DNA of 64,000 bases. Origin: LMUY01 sp965199005. Lineage in GTDB: Bacteria > Pseudomonadota > Alphaproteobacteria > Acetobacterales > Acetobacteraceae. Below, piece after piece: positions 34,886 through 44,635 of this stretch. The stretch spans positions 744,001 to 808,000 of the forward strand of contig CBDAQK010000006.1 of NCBI GenBank assembly GCA_965199005.1. Reading direction: 5' to 3'. The position numbers and the translations under genes were made by a program. Below the pieces are notes generated by a model. It was not told the origin of the DNA and made no database searches. It saw only the letters and a list, made by a program, of their open reading frames with translations. Every line of letters starts with the position of its first letter. The first letter of the stretch is position 1.

Positions 34886-36109
34886 ATGGATACGACTTCA
34901 GGGGTTACGCCGGAGGATGTCGGGCTATCGACGCCGCAACTCGCGCGGGTGAAGACCTGGGCGCAGCGCCTGGTGGAAGACGGCAAGCTGGCCGGCGTGA
35001 CCACGATGGTCGCGCGCCATGGCAAGGTGGTGCACCAGCATTGCTGCGGCCTCGCCAACCTGGCGACCGGGATGGCGATGGCGCCCGATACCATCGTGCG
35101 CATCTATTCCATGACCAAGCCGCTCACCAGCCTGGCGATCATGATGCTGTATGAGGAGGGATTGTTCCAACTAGACGACCCGATCAGCGGCTTCCTGCCT
35201 TACTTCGCCAACATGCGGGTGGCCAATGGCGGCCAGCGAGGCAAGATCGACACGGTGCCGGCCGCGCGCGAGATCACCTTCCGTGATTTGCTGACCCACA
35301 CCTCCGGCCTCACCTATGGCTTCATGCAATCCACCCTGGTGGACGGGATGTATCGCGACCGACGGATCGACTTCCAAAACGGCGATTGCGATTTGGGTGA
35401 AATGGTGCAGCGTCTGGCGGCTATTCCCTTGCTGGCCCAGCCGGGGACGGAGTGGAATTACAGCAACGCGACCGATGTGCTGGGCCATCTCGTCGCCGTC
35501 ATCTCGGGCCAACCGTTCGATGACTACCTCCTGCACAAGGTGATCGAGCCGCTGGGCATGGTGGATACGAGTTTCTATGTGCCGGCGCAGAAACACGGCC
35601 GGTTTGCCGCCAATTACACCCGTGGGGCCGATGGTGCCCTGGCGCTGGTCGATGACCCGGCGACCAGCCCGTACCTCTCGCCGCGTGGGATCGTCTCCGG
35701 CGGCGGCGGCCTGGTCTCCACGGCGGGCGATTACATGCGGTTCTGCCAGTTCATGCTGAACAAGGGCGAGTTGGACGGCGTGCGGCTGGTGGGGCGCAAG
35801 ACGATCGAGTTGATGACCAGCAACCATTTGAATGGCGACATGGCGGCAATGGGCATGCCGCGCTTCAGCGAGAGCAGCTATGCGGGCGTCGGGTTCGGCC
35901 TGGGTTTCTCCGTAATGCTGGACCCGGCGCGGGCGCAGATTCTAGGCACGCCGGGTGAATATGCCTGGGGCGGCGCGGCGAGCACGGCGTTCTGGGTGGA
36001 CCCGGCGGAGGACATGGCCGTGGTGCTGCTGACCCAGCTCACGCCGTCCTCCACCTATCCGATCCGGCGCGAGCTTCGGGTGCTGACTTATGCCGCAATC
36101 CTAGATTAA
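34886..36109 (+). CDS. Beta-lactamase-family serine hydrolase (class C-like)
   Basis: A 407-residue member of the class C beta-lactamase/esterase family. The nucleophile motif is RIYSMTKPLTSLAIMML (SxxK), the second motif is EWNYSNATDVLGHL (YxN), and a C-terminal GGAASTAFWVDP fits the third motif. There is no signal peptide, so it is probably cytoplasmic, and an esterase or D-peptidase role is more likely than antibiotic resistance. The ATG at 34886 has AAGGA eight bases upstream; an ATG at 34868 in the same frame is the alternative. It is divergent from the MDR oxidoreductase. Confidence 0.87.
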   Translation: MDTTSGVTPEDVGLSTPQLARVKTWAQRLVEDGKLAGVTTMVARHGKVVHQHCCGLANLATGMAMAPDTIVRIYSMTKPLTSLAIMMLYEEGLFQLDDPISGFLPYFANMRVANGGQRGKIDTVPAAREITFRDLLTHTSGLTYGFMQSTLVDGMYRDRRIDFQNGDCDLGEMVQRLAAIPLLAQPGTEWNYSNATDVLGHLVAVISGQPFDDYLLHKVIEPLGMVDTSFYVPAQKHGRFAANYTRGADGALALVDDPATSPYLSPRGIVSGGGGLVSTAGDYMRFCQFMLNKGELDGVRLVGRKTIELMTSNHLNGDMAAMGMPRFSESSYAGVGFGLGFSVMLDPARAQILGTPGEYAWGGAASTAFWVDPAEDMAVVLLTQLTPSSTYPIRRELRVLTYAAILD

Positions 36110-36148
36110 GGGCGCAGTCGTAGGGCGGCATACCCATGCCGGCTGCTC

Positions 36149-37090
36149 CTACCCGCCCAATTCATCGGCCTGGTAAATCCGGACGATGGCGTCGAAATCG
36201 GCGTCCGCCCTAAACCCCAGCGCCAGCGCCTGGGTACAGGCGAACCGTTCAGGCCAGGTTTCCACGATTTTGAGCACCGCCGGGTCGGGCACGGATTTGA
36301 TCAGCGCCACCGCTGGCTCTCCCGCAACCCGGCGCAGCGCCTCGATCTCTTCGGCGACGGTGGCCGAGATGCCGGGCATGGTCAGGTTGCGCCGCACCCC
36401 GATCGCCGCACTGTCGAGGGCTGCCGCATGCAGCAGGAAGCCGATCGCCGCGCGGGGCGAGGCGAACCAATGACGCACCGTCGCCGGCACCGGCAGAACG
36501 GCCTCCATCCCGTTCAACGGCTCGCGGATGATGCCGGAGAAGAAGCCGGAGGCGGCCTTGTTCGGCTTGCCCGGGCGCACGCAGATGGTGGGGAGCCGGA
36601 TGCCGATCCCGTCGATGATGCCGCGGCGTGAATAATCCCCCACCAGCAACTCGCCGATCGCCTTCTGTGTGCCGTAGCTGGAGAGCGGGGTCAGGTGGAA
36701 TTCGTCTGGAATGATCTCGGGGAAGGGCGCGCCGAACACCGCCAGGGAGGAGGCGAAAACAAATCGTGGCCGGTAGCCATCGCCCACCCGGCGCACCGCC
36801 TCCAGCAACTGCCGCGTGCCATCGAGGTTCACCCGGTAGCCTTTCTCGAAATCCGCCTCCGCCTCGCCGGAGACGATGGCGGCCAGGTGGAAGATCACGT
36901 CCGGCCGTGTGGCGACCAGCTTGTCGGCCTCACCGGGCTGCGACAGGTCGGAGGCAAAGGCCTGCGCACCCGGCGGCGCCTCGGGTGGGACGATGTCGTG
37001 CAGCGTCAATTTGGGCCCCATGCTCACCAGGCTGGCGACCAATTTGCGCCCCAGCATTCCGCCGGCGCCGAGAACCAAACAATGCTGCAT
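36149..37090 (-). CDS. NAD-dependent epimerase/dehydratase family protein (DenD-like)
   Basis: Extended short-chain dehydrogenase of 313 residues. The nucleotide-binding start is HCLVLGAGGMLGRKLVASL, the second acidic strand end is LHDIVPP, and the active-site region is FASSLAVFGAP with the YxxxK motif in SSYGTQKAIGELLVGDY. The remaining sequence fits the group that includes D-erythronate dehydrogenase, which oxidises four-carbon sugar acids. The ATG at 37090 follows GGGGAGG. It converges with the serine hydrolase and follows the efflux operon on the same strand at a distance, so it seems to be a single gene. Confidence 0.85.
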   Translation of the reverse strand: MQHCLVLGAGGMLGRKLVASLVSMGPKLTLHDIVPPEAPPGAQAFASDLSQPGEADKLVATRPDVIFHLAAIVSGEAEADFEKGYRVNLDGTRQLLEAVRRVGDGYRPRFVFASSLAVFGAPFPEIIPDEFHLTPLSSYGTQKAIGELLVGDYSRRGIIDGIGIRLPTICVRPGKPNKAASGFFSGIIREPLNGMEAVLPVPATVRHWFASPRAAIGFLLHAAALDSAAIGVRRNLTMPGISATVAEEIEALRRVAGEPAVALIKSVPDPAVLKIVETWPERFACTQALALGFRADADFDAIVRIYQADELGG

Positions 37091-37123
37091 CGAGCCTCCC
37101 CTTCGTTTTGCCAACGCTAGCAC

Positions 37124-40100
37124 CTATTCGGCAGGCGCCACCACGATGCGCGTGCGCCGCCCATGCGCCAGCCGTTCCAGCGCCAGGTAGACCACCGGGG
37201 TGGTGTAGAGGGTCAAGGCCTGGCTCACGATCAGCCCACCGACGATGGCAATGCCCAAGGGCACGCGAAGCTCGGACCCGGTGCCGAACGCGAAGGCCAG
37301 CGGCAAGGCGCCGAGCAGGGCGGCCAGCGTCGTCATGATGATGGGGCGGAATCGCTCCAGGCAGGCGGCGTGGATCGCGTCGAATGGCGACAGCCCGCGC
37401 TCGCGCTCCGCCTCCAGGGCGAAATCGACCAGCATGATGGCGTTCTTCTTGACGATGCCCATCAGCAGGATGATGCCGATGATCGACATCACCGTGAGTT
37501 CGCCACCCGTTGCCAAGATGGCCAGCAAGGCGCCCAACCCGGCGGAGGGCAGCGTGGACAGGATGGTCAGCGGGTGCAGCAGGCTCTCATACAGCACGCC
37601 CAGCACGATGTAGATCGTCAGCAGCGCCGCGCCGATCAGCGCGGGTTGGGACGCGAGGGATTGCTGTAGGAACTGGGCATTCCCAGCAAACTGCGTGCGA
37701 ACCCCCTCCGGCATACGCAACGACAAAGCGGTGTTTTGCACCAACTCCGTCGCCTCGCCCAGCGACATGCCGGGGGCGAGGTTGAAGCTGATCGAACTGG
37801 ACGGGAATTGTCCCTGGTGCCGCACCGCCAATGGCGCCGTGCCACGCTCGAAATGGGCCACGGCGGAGAGCGGCACCTGCTGGGCACCTGGCGCGCCGAC
37901 ATAGACGGTTTGCAGCATCGACGGGTCGGTTTGCAACGCCGGGTCGACCTCCAGCACGACCTTGTACTGGTTTCGGTCGGTATAGATGGTGGAGATTTGC
38001 CGCTGCGCGAAGGCGTTGTTCAGCGCGTTGTCGACGGCGGTGGTGGACAGATGCAGGCGGGCGGCGGCGTCCCGGTCGATCACCACGTTGGATTGGGGAC
38101 CCGAACGGTCCTGGTCGCTCGTTACGTCATCGATCCCGCCCACCTGCTGCAGCGCGGTTTCCAGCCGCAAGGTCCATTGGCGCAACTCGTTCAAATCCTG
38201 GTCGAGCAGGATGAACTGGAACTGGCTGCCGCCGCTTCGCCCGCCGCCGCGCAAATCCTGCGCCGAGTAGAGAAAGGTCTGCACATCCGCCATCGCCTGC
38301 AGCTTGGGCCGTAGCCGGTCGATGACCTGTTCGCTGGAAAGCTTGCGTTCGGCCAGTGGCTTGAGTTGGATGGTCAACTGGCCGCGGTTGAGCGAGGCGA
38401 AGCCGCTGGTCACCCCCACCGTGGACCCGACGCTTTCGATCGCCGGGTCGCCGAGGATGGCGTTCACCACGCGCTCCTGCCGGGCTTCCATGGCTGCGAA
38501 GGAGGTGGAGGGGTCCGCGAGGGTGCCGCCCTGGATCAACCCGGTGTCCTGGATCGGCAGGAAACCCTTCGGCACCTCCCGGTACAGCATCACCGTGGCC
38601 ACGGCGCAGCCCAGCGTCACGAGCAGCATGGTCCGCCGCCAGCGGAGCGCCCAGCCGAGCGTGCGGGCATACAGCGCCACCACCGCCTCGAACTCACCCT
38701 CGATGACCGCGTCGACGTGCCGCAGCCAGCCCGTGAGTTTGCGATGCGGGCGGGCCAGCACGCCCATCATCATCGGCGTGAGGGTCAACGACACGACGGC
38801 CGAAATGGCGATCGCCAATGTCAGGACCATCGCGAATTCATGCAGCAGCCGCCCGAGCAGGCCGCCCATGAAGGTGATCGGGATGAAGACCGCGACCAGC
38901 GAAAGGGATATCGACATCACGGTGAAGCCGATCTGCCGTGCGCCTTTGATCGCGGCGGTCAATGGCGGCTCGCCACGCTCCAGATAGGTGGTGATGTTCT
39001 CGATCATCACGATCGCATCGTCGACGACGAAGCCGACCGAAATCGTCAGCGCCATGAGGGAGAAATTGTCCAGGCTGTAGCCGAGCTTCCACATCGCCGC
39101 GAGGGTGCCGGCGATGGAGAGCGGCACCGTCACCGCCGCGGCCAGGGTCGGCACCAGGCGGCGCATGAACAGCAGCACGACCAGCAGCACCAGCACGACC
39201 GACATCACCAGGGAGAGCTGCACGTCGTCTACGCTCGCGCGGATGGTGGTGGTGCGGTCGGCGATGACGGACACCTTGATGCCCGGCGGCATCCAGGCGA
39301 GCAGATGCGGCAGCTCCGCCTTGACGAGGTTGGCCGTGTCGATGACGTTGGCCCCGGCGATCTTGCTGATGTTGAGCAGGATCGCCGGGGTGCGCCCGTC
39401 CCACGCCGCCAGGCGGGAGTTGGCAACGCCGTCCACCACGTCCGCCACGTCGGACAGCCGCAGGGCCGAGCCGTTCTGGGATTTGATCACCAGCCCGGCA
39501 TAGTCCTTGGCCTGAGTGATTTGGCCGTTGACCGCGATATCCTCCGCCCTATTGGCGGTTTCGAAGCTGCCGGTCGCTTCTGTGACGTTGGCGTTGCGGA
39601 TGGCGGTGAACACGTCTTGCGCCGCCAGGCTGGCGGCCCGCAGCGCACCGGGGTTCAGCCGCACGCGCACCGCGGGCTTTTCCGCGCCGTTGATCTGCAC
39701 CTGGCTGACGCCATCCAGTTGCGACAGCCGTTGGGCGAGGATCGTGTCGGCCGCATCATAGACCTGCCCTGGCGACAGCGTGTCCGACGTCAGCGCCAGC
39801 GCCAGGATGGGGGCGTCGGCGGGATTGAATTTGCGGTAATAGGGCCGGGTCGGCAGGTCGGACGGCAAGTCGGAGGTCGCGGCGTTGATCGCGGCCTGCA
39901 CGTCGTGGGCCGCCCCCTCGATATCGCGGTCGATGTCGAATTGGATGACGATGGTGGTGGTGCCGATGGCGGAGGTGGAGGTGATCTCCGTGACGCCCGC
40001 GATCTCGCCAAGCCGGCGTTCCAAAGGCGAGGCGATGGAGGTGGCCATCGTCTCCGGGTCGGCGCCCGGCCGCCCGGCGATGACGACGATGGTGGGAATG

Positions 40101-40222
40101 TCGACCGACGGCAGCGGGGCCACGGGCAGGAAGTTATAGGCGACGGCGCCGGCGAGCAGCAGCCCCAGCGCCAGCAGCATGGTGCCGACAGGACGCATGA
40201 TGAATGGCGTGGAGAAGCCCAT
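37124..40222 (-). CDS. mdtC: RND efflux pump inner-membrane transporter (MdtC type)
   Basis: A 1032-residue proton-driven drug exporter. It has the 12-helix RND layout with two large periplasmic loops. Family marks are the start STPFIMRPVGTMLLALGLLL, the RND motif GFVVDDAIVMIENITTYLERG with the two Asp residues of the proton path, and a second half with LMGIVKKNAIMLVDFALEAER. Loop features such as GGLLGRLLHEFAMVL are also seen. It is the third pump gene in the operon, 8 bases after MdtB, so MdtB and MdtC probably form a heterotrimer. Substrates are not known; relatives export bile salts, novobiocin and metals. Confidence 0.92.
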   Translation of the reverse strand: MGFSTPFIMRPVGTMLLALGLLLAGAVAYNFLPVAPLPSVDIPTIVVIAGRPGADPETMATSIASPLERRLGEIAGVTEITSTSAIGTTTIVIQFDIDRDIEGAAHDVQAAINAATSDLPSDLPTRPYYRKFNPADAPILALALTSDTLSPGQVYDAADTILAQRLSQLDGVSQVQINGAEKPAVRVRLNPGALRAASLAAQDVFTAIRNANVTEATGSFETANRAEDIAVNGQITQAKDYAGLVIKSQNGSALRLSDVADVVDGVANSRLAAWDGRTPAILLNISKIAGANVIDTANLVKAELPHLLAWMPPGIKVSVIADRTTTIRASVDDVQLSLVMSVVLVLLVVLLFMRRLVPTLAAAVTVPLSIAGTLAAMWKLGYSLDNFSLMALTISVGFVVDDAIVMIENITTYLERGEPPLTAAIKGARQIGFTVMSISLSLVAVFIPITFMGGLLGRLLHEFAMVLTLAIAISAVVSLTLTPMMMGVLARPHRKLTGWLRHVDAVIEGEFEAVVALYARTLGWALRWRRTMLLVTLGCAVATVMLYREVPKGFLPIQDTGLIQGGTLADPSTSFAAMEARQERVVNAILGDPAIESVGSTVGVTSGFASLNRGQLTIQLKPLAERKLSSEQVIDRLRPKLQAMADVQTFLYSAQDLRGGGRSGGSQFQFILLDQDLNELRQWTLRLETALQQVGGIDDVTSDQDRSGPQSNVVIDRDAAARLHLSTTAVDNALNNAFAQRQISTIYTDRNQYKVVLEVDPALQTDPSMLQTVYVGAPGAQQVPLSAVAHFERGTAPLAVRHQGQFPSSSISFNLAPGMSLGEATELVQNTALSLRMPEGVRTQFAGNAQFLQQSLASQPALIGAALLTIYIVLGVLYESLLHPLTILSTLPSAGLGALLAILATGGELTVMSIIGIILLMGIVKKNAIMLVDFALEAERERGLSPFDAIHAACLERFRPIIMTTLAALLGALPLAFAFGTGSELRVPLGIAIVGGLIVSQALTLYTTPVVYLALERLAHGRRTRIVVAPAE

Positions 40223-40230
40223 TCAGGGAG

Positions 40231-43200
40231 TCATTCCGCCGCCATCGGCCGCAATCGGCCGGAGAATCGCAGCCGCAGGCGCTCGAACGTGACGTAGATG
40301 ACCGGGGTGGTATAGAGCGTCAGCAACTGGCTCAGCAGCAGCCCGCCGACGATCGTGACCCCCAGCGGGAAGCGCAATTCCGACCCGGTGCCATGCTCCA
40401 GCACCAGCGGGAGCGCGCCGAGCAGGGCGGCGAAGGTTGTCATCATGATGGGGCGGAACCGCAGCAGGCAGGCTTCCTCGATCGCCACTTCAGGCGACAG
40501 CCCACGCTCCCGCTCTGCCTCGACCGCGAAGTCGATCATCATGATGGCATTCTTCTTCACGATGCCCATCAGCAGAACGATGCCCACCAGCGCCACCAGC
40601 GACAGGTCCAACCCGAACGCCATCAGGGCGAGCAACGCGCCGATCCCGGCGGAGGGCAGGGTGGACAGGATCGTCACCGGATGGATCGTGCTCTCGTAGA
40701 GTACGCCCAACACGATGTAGATCACTACAACCGCGGCGCCGATCAGCCATGGCTCAGACGCTAGGGAGCGCTGGAACTCCGCGGCATCGCCGGAGTAGCT
40801 GCCCGTCACTGTTTCGGGCATGCCCAAATCCAGCTCGGCAGTGCGAACCGCCTCCACCGCATCGCCCAGCGAGACACCCTCCGCCGTGTCGAAAGACAGC
40901 GTCACGGAGGGGAATTGCTGCTCGTGCGTGATCGCCAGCGGGCCCACGCCGCGGGTGATCGTCGCCACCGCCGAGAGGGGGATCAGCGATTGTGCCGCAC
41001 CCGAGACGGTGGCGCCGCTGGTCGTGCTCTGCCCCTGCGCCGAGAGCACGCCGGGCACCCGCAGCCGCAGCAAGGAGGCCGGGTCCGACTGCCAGGACGG
41101 GTCCGCCTCCAACACCACGCGATACTGGTTGGCCTGCGAGAAGATGGTGCTGATCTGGCGCTGGCCAAAACTGTCGTATAGCACGTCCTGGATCGTCTGC
41201 ATCGACACACCCAGCCGCTGCGCCGCCTCCCGGTCCACGGTGACGTGAGTGACCAACCCCTCATCTTGCTGGTCAGTCGCCACGTTGCGCAAGGCGGGCA
41301 ATTGCTTCAGCCGGGCCAGCAGGCGGGGTGCCCATTCAGCCAATTCCGCCGCATCGGTATCGACCAGGGTGTACTGGTATTGCGTGCGGCTGATGCGGGT
41401 GCCGATTTGGATGTCCTGCACCGGCTGGGTGAACACCGACAGCCCCGGAATATCGTCGGCCATGGCCTGGAGCCGTGCCTGCACCACGCGCACCGGGTCT
41501 CGCTGGGGCTGCGGCTTCAGCGCGACCGTCACCCGCCCGGCGTTTGGCGTGGGATTGATCGACCCGGCCCCGACGAAGGAGACCACGTCGCTGACTGCCG
41601 GATCGGCGCGCGCTGCGTCGGCGAAGCGGGCCTGCAGCTTGGCCATGGCGGGGATCGAGACGGCTTGGCTCGCCTCCGTCACCGCCACGATCACGCCGGT
41701 GTCCTGGGCCGGTAGAAAGCCCTTCGGCATCACGACATAGAGCAGGATGGTGCCGGCCAGCGTGCCGGCCGCGATCAGCAGCACCAAGGGCTGCGCGCGG
41801 AGGGCCCAGGCGAGGCTGCGCTGATAGCCGGTGGTGGTGCGGCGGAACGCGGCTTCGAATATCCGCGCCAGCAGCAGCGGCTTGGTCTCCTGATGCAGCG
41901 GGCGGAGCAGCCGGCCGCACATCATCGGCGTCAACGTCAGCGACACGACGGCCGAGACGATGACGGACACGGCGAGGGTGACGGCAAATTCGTTGAACAG
42001 CCGCCCGACAACGCCCGTCATGAACAGGAGCGGGATGAACACCGCGATCAGCGACACCGTCAGCGAGACGATGGTAAAGCCAATCTGCTTGGCGCCTTGG
42101 TAAGCGGCCTGCAAGGGTGGCACCCCTTGCTCGATATAGCGCACGACGTTCTCGATCATGACGATGGCGTCGTCCACGACGAACCCCGTGGAGACGGTCA
42201 GCGCCATGAGCGAGAGGTTGTCCAGGCCGTATCCCAGCAGGGACATCACCCCGAACGTGCCAATGAGGGAAAGCGGCAGCGCCACGCCCGGGATCACCGT
42301 CGCCCGCCACGAGCCCAGGAACAGGTAGATGACCGCGATCACCAGCACGATCGCCAGGATGAGCGTAAGCTGCACGTCGGCCACCGAGGCACGGATGGTT
42401 TCCGTCCGGTCGGTCACCACGGTCAGCCGAACGCCGGTGGGGAGCGAGCGCTCCAGTTGGGGCAGCGCCTTGCGGATGTCACCTACGGTTTGGACGATGT
42501 TGGCGCCAGGTTGGCGCTGGATATCCAGGATCACCGCGGGCCGGCCGTTCAGGGCCGAGGCCACGCGGTTGTTCTCGACATCGGCCACCACCGTACCGAC
42601 ATCCTGCAGGCGGAGTGGGCCGGCATCCTTGTAGCTGATCACCAGCGTGCGGTACGCATCCGGCGTCAGCAACTGGTCGTTGGTGGCCAGCGCGAAGGCC
42701 TGGGCGCGGCCGTCGAAGCCACCCTTCGCGCCGTTCACGTTGGCGGCTGACACCGCGGTGCGGATGTCCTCCATCGACAAATTATAGGCAGCCAGCCGCG
42801 CTGGATCGATCCGGACGCGGATCGCCCGGCGCAACCCACCTTGCACGGTCACCTTGCCCACCCCGTCGATCTGGCTGAGCTTGGGTTGCAACAGCGTGTC
42901 CGCCGCGTCCGCCACGGCATCCAACGGCACGCTGTCCGAGGTCAGCGCCAGGGTGACGATCGGCGCATCGGCCGGGTTCACCTTCGAATAGACGGGTGGG
43001 TAGGGCAGGGTGGACGGCAGCGTCCCGGCCGCGGCGTTGATCGCCGCCTGCACGTCCTGCGCGGCGCCATCCATGGATCGGCTCAGGTTGAACTGCAGGG
43101 TGATCTGGCTGTTGCCCTCGCTGCTGATGCTCTCCATCGACGCCAACCCGGTGATTTCGCCGAACTGCCGCTCCAGGCTGGCGGTGATTAGCGTGGAGGT

Positions 43201-43374
43201 CACGTCCGCGCTGGCGCCGGGCAACTGGGTGGAGATTTCGATGGTGGGGAAGTCCACCTGCGGCAGGGCCGATACGGGAAGCGCGCCATAGCCGAGCAGA
43301 CCGGCCAGCAGCACCGCTACAGCGAGCAGCGCCGTCGCGATCGGGCGGGCGATGAAGGGAGCGGAGATGTTCAC
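40231..43374 (-). CDS. mdtB: RND efflux pump inner-membrane transporter (MdtB type)
   Basis: A 1047-residue RND transporter that would pair with the MdtC-like protein. It opens with NISAPFIARPIATALLAVAVLL, carries GFVVDDAIVMIENVVRYIEQG (proton-path Asp pair) and, in the second half, LMGIVKKNAIMMIDFAVEAER. The start is GTG at 43374, 10 bases after the MdtA stop; earlier in-frame starts only extend into antisense of that gene. The periplasmic loop has a Ser/Thr-rich insertion (STTSGATVSGAAQS), a common variable spot. Two transporter genes in tandem with one adaptor gene is the MdtABC pattern. Confidence 0.92.
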   Translation of the reverse strand: MNISAPFIARPIATALLAVAVLLAGLLGYGALPVSALPQVDFPTIEISTQLPGASADVTSTLITASLERQFGEITGLASMESISSEGNSQITLQFNLSRSMDGAAQDVQAAINAAAGTLPSTLPYPPVYSKVNPADAPIVTLALTSDSVPLDAVADAADTLLQPKLSQIDGVGKVTVQGGLRRAIRVRIDPARLAAYNLSMEDIRTAVSAANVNGAKGGFDGRAQAFALATNDQLLTPDAYRTLVISYKDAGPLRLQDVGTVVADVENNRVASALNGRPAVILDIQRQPGANIVQTVGDIRKALPQLERSLPTGVRLTVVTDRTETIRASVADVQLTLILAIVLVIAVIYLFLGSWRATVIPGVALPLSLIGTFGVMSLLGYGLDNLSLMALTVSTGFVVDDAIVMIENVVRYIEQGVPPLQAAYQGAKQIGFTIVSLTVSLIAVFIPLLFMTGVVGRLFNEFAVTLAVSVIVSAVVSLTLTPMMCGRLLRPLHQETKPLLLARIFEAAFRRTTTGYQRSLAWALRAQPLVLLIAAGTLAGTILLYVVMPKGFLPAQDTGVIVAVTEASQAVSIPAMAKLQARFADAARADPAVSDVVSFVGAGSINPTPNAGRVTVALKPQPQRDPVRVVQARLQAMADDIPGLSVFTQPVQDIQIGTRISRTQYQYTLVDTDAAELAEWAPRLLARLKQLPALRNVATDQQDEGLVTHVTVDREAAQRLGVSMQTIQDVLYDSFGQRQISTIFSQANQYRVVLEADPSWQSDPASLLRLRVPGVLSAQGQSTTSGATVSGAAQSLIPLSAVATITRGVGPLAITHEQQFPSVTLSFDTAEGVSLGDAVEAVRTAELDLGMPETVTGSYSGDAAEFQRSLASEPWLIGAAVVVIYIVLGVLYESTIHPVTILSTLPSAGIGALLALMAFGLDLSLVALVGIVLLMGIVKKNAIMMIDFAVEAERERGLSPEVAIEEACLLRFRPIMMTTFAALLGALPLVLEHGTGSELRFPLGVTIVGGLLLSQLLTLYTTPVIYVTFERLRLRFSGRLRPMAAE

Positions 43375-43384
43375 CGCAAGATGC

Positions 43385-44635
43385 TCACGGCGTCGCGGAG
43401 GCCCGTTGCCGCCCCTGGCCGGGCGCCCGGCGGCGACGCTCTGGCGGTGATTCGGCCTCGGGGACACCCGGAATCTGCACCCGCACGCGCTGACCATCGG
43501 AGAGGCGGGAGGCGCCGTCGGTCACCACTTGGTCGCCGGGTTGCAGTCCGGCTGTCACAACGGACACACTCTCGTCCTCATGGCCGACCTGCACGACCCG
43601 GCGGGTCACGGTGCTGCCGTCCTTCAGGAGGTAGACGTAGCTGCCTTGCGGCCCGCGTTGGATGGCCGTTGGCGGCACGGTGGTGACGTTATGCTCCGTG
43701 TCGATCAGCAGGCGGACGTTGACGAAGCCGCCCGGCCAGAGCGCCAGACTGGGATTGGGGAAGGTGGCCTTCAGCTTGATGGTCCCGGTCGATTGGTCGA
43801 CGGTGTTGTCCAGCACCGCCACTTCGCCGCGGTCCAGCACGGTCTTGCCGTCATTGGCGACGCCCTGCGGCAGCGCGAGCACCGCCGGCGGGCCGGGCTT
43901 CATCGCGTTCGCCACCTCGCCGAGCGTCTGTTGCGGCAAGGTGAACACGACGGAGATCGGCTGCAATTGGGTGATGACCGTCAGCGGCGTGGTGTCGCTG
44001 GCATGCACGATGTTGCCCTGGTCGACCTGGCGGATCCCGGTGCGGCCGTCCAGCGGGCTGCTGATCGTGGTGTACGACAGGTTGGTGCGGGCGGTGTCGA
44101 TCTGTGCCACGTCCTGCCGCACCTGCGCCTCCAGTTGCGCCACCGTCGCCTTCTGGGTGTCCGAGGTTTGGGCGGAGGTGTAGGCGGTCGCGGCGAGCTT
44201 CTGATAGCGGGTCAGGTCGACGCGGGCATTGGCCAGGTTGGCGTCGTCCTGCGCCTTCTTTGCCACGGCCTGGTCGAGCGCGGCCTGATACGGCCGAGGG
44301 TCGATTTTGGCCAAGACGTCGCCATTACGGACGTCCTGGCCCTCCTTGAACCGCACCTCCACCAGCGGGCCGTCGATCATCGGTTTGATGCTGACGGTAT
44401 TGAACGCCTGCACCGTGCCGAGGGCGTCGAGGTAGACGGGCACGTCCCCCGTCGCCGCGGTTGCGGCCAGGACGGGGATCGGCTCGCCGGTTCCGCCCGG
44501 CCGTCGCCGTCCAGCACCGCGGCCGCCCCGTGCCTCTGACGCCTCTGGCGCCGGGGTGCGGATGAACTCGTACCAGACCGCACCACCGGCAGCGCCCAGA
44601 ACGATCAGAATGAGCAGGAGGCGGCCGCGTTTCAT
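43385..44635 (-). CDS. mdtA: RND efflux periplasmic adaptor subunit (MdtA type)
   Basis: Membrane fusion protein of 416 residues. The N-terminus has one membrane anchor (LLLILIVLGAAGGAVWYEF), then a flexible Arg/Gly-rich linker. The barrel-sandwich begins at DVPVYLDALGTVQAFNTVSIKP and VEVRFKEGQDVRNGDVLAKID, followed by an alpha-helical hairpin (about residues 120-170) and beta-barrel parts. The C-terminus is unusually basic (ERRRRAPGQGRQR). The ATG at 44635 overlaps the stop of the outer membrane factor gene in an ATGA. It would bridge the pump and the outer membrane channel. Confidence 0.92.
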   Translation of the reverse strand: MKRGRLLLILIVLGAAGGAVWYEFIRTPAPEASEARGGRGAGRRRPGGTGEPIPVLAATAATGDVPVYLDALGTVQAFNTVSIKPMIDGPLVEVRFKEGQDVRNGDVLAKIDPRPYQAALDQAVAKKAQDDANLANARVDLTRYQKLAATAYTSAQTSDTQKATVAQLEAQVRQDVAQIDTARTNLSYTTISSPLDGRTGIRQVDQGNIVHASDTTPLTVITQLQPISVVFTLPQQTLGEVANAMKPGPPAVLALPQGVANDGKTVLDRGEVAVLDNTVDQSTGTIKLKATFPNPSLALWPGGFVNVRLLIDTEHNVTTVPPTAIQRGPQGSYVYLLKDGSTVTRRVVQVGHEDESVSVVTAGLQPGDQVVTDGASRLSDGQRVRVQIPGVPEAESPPERRRRAPGQGRQRASATP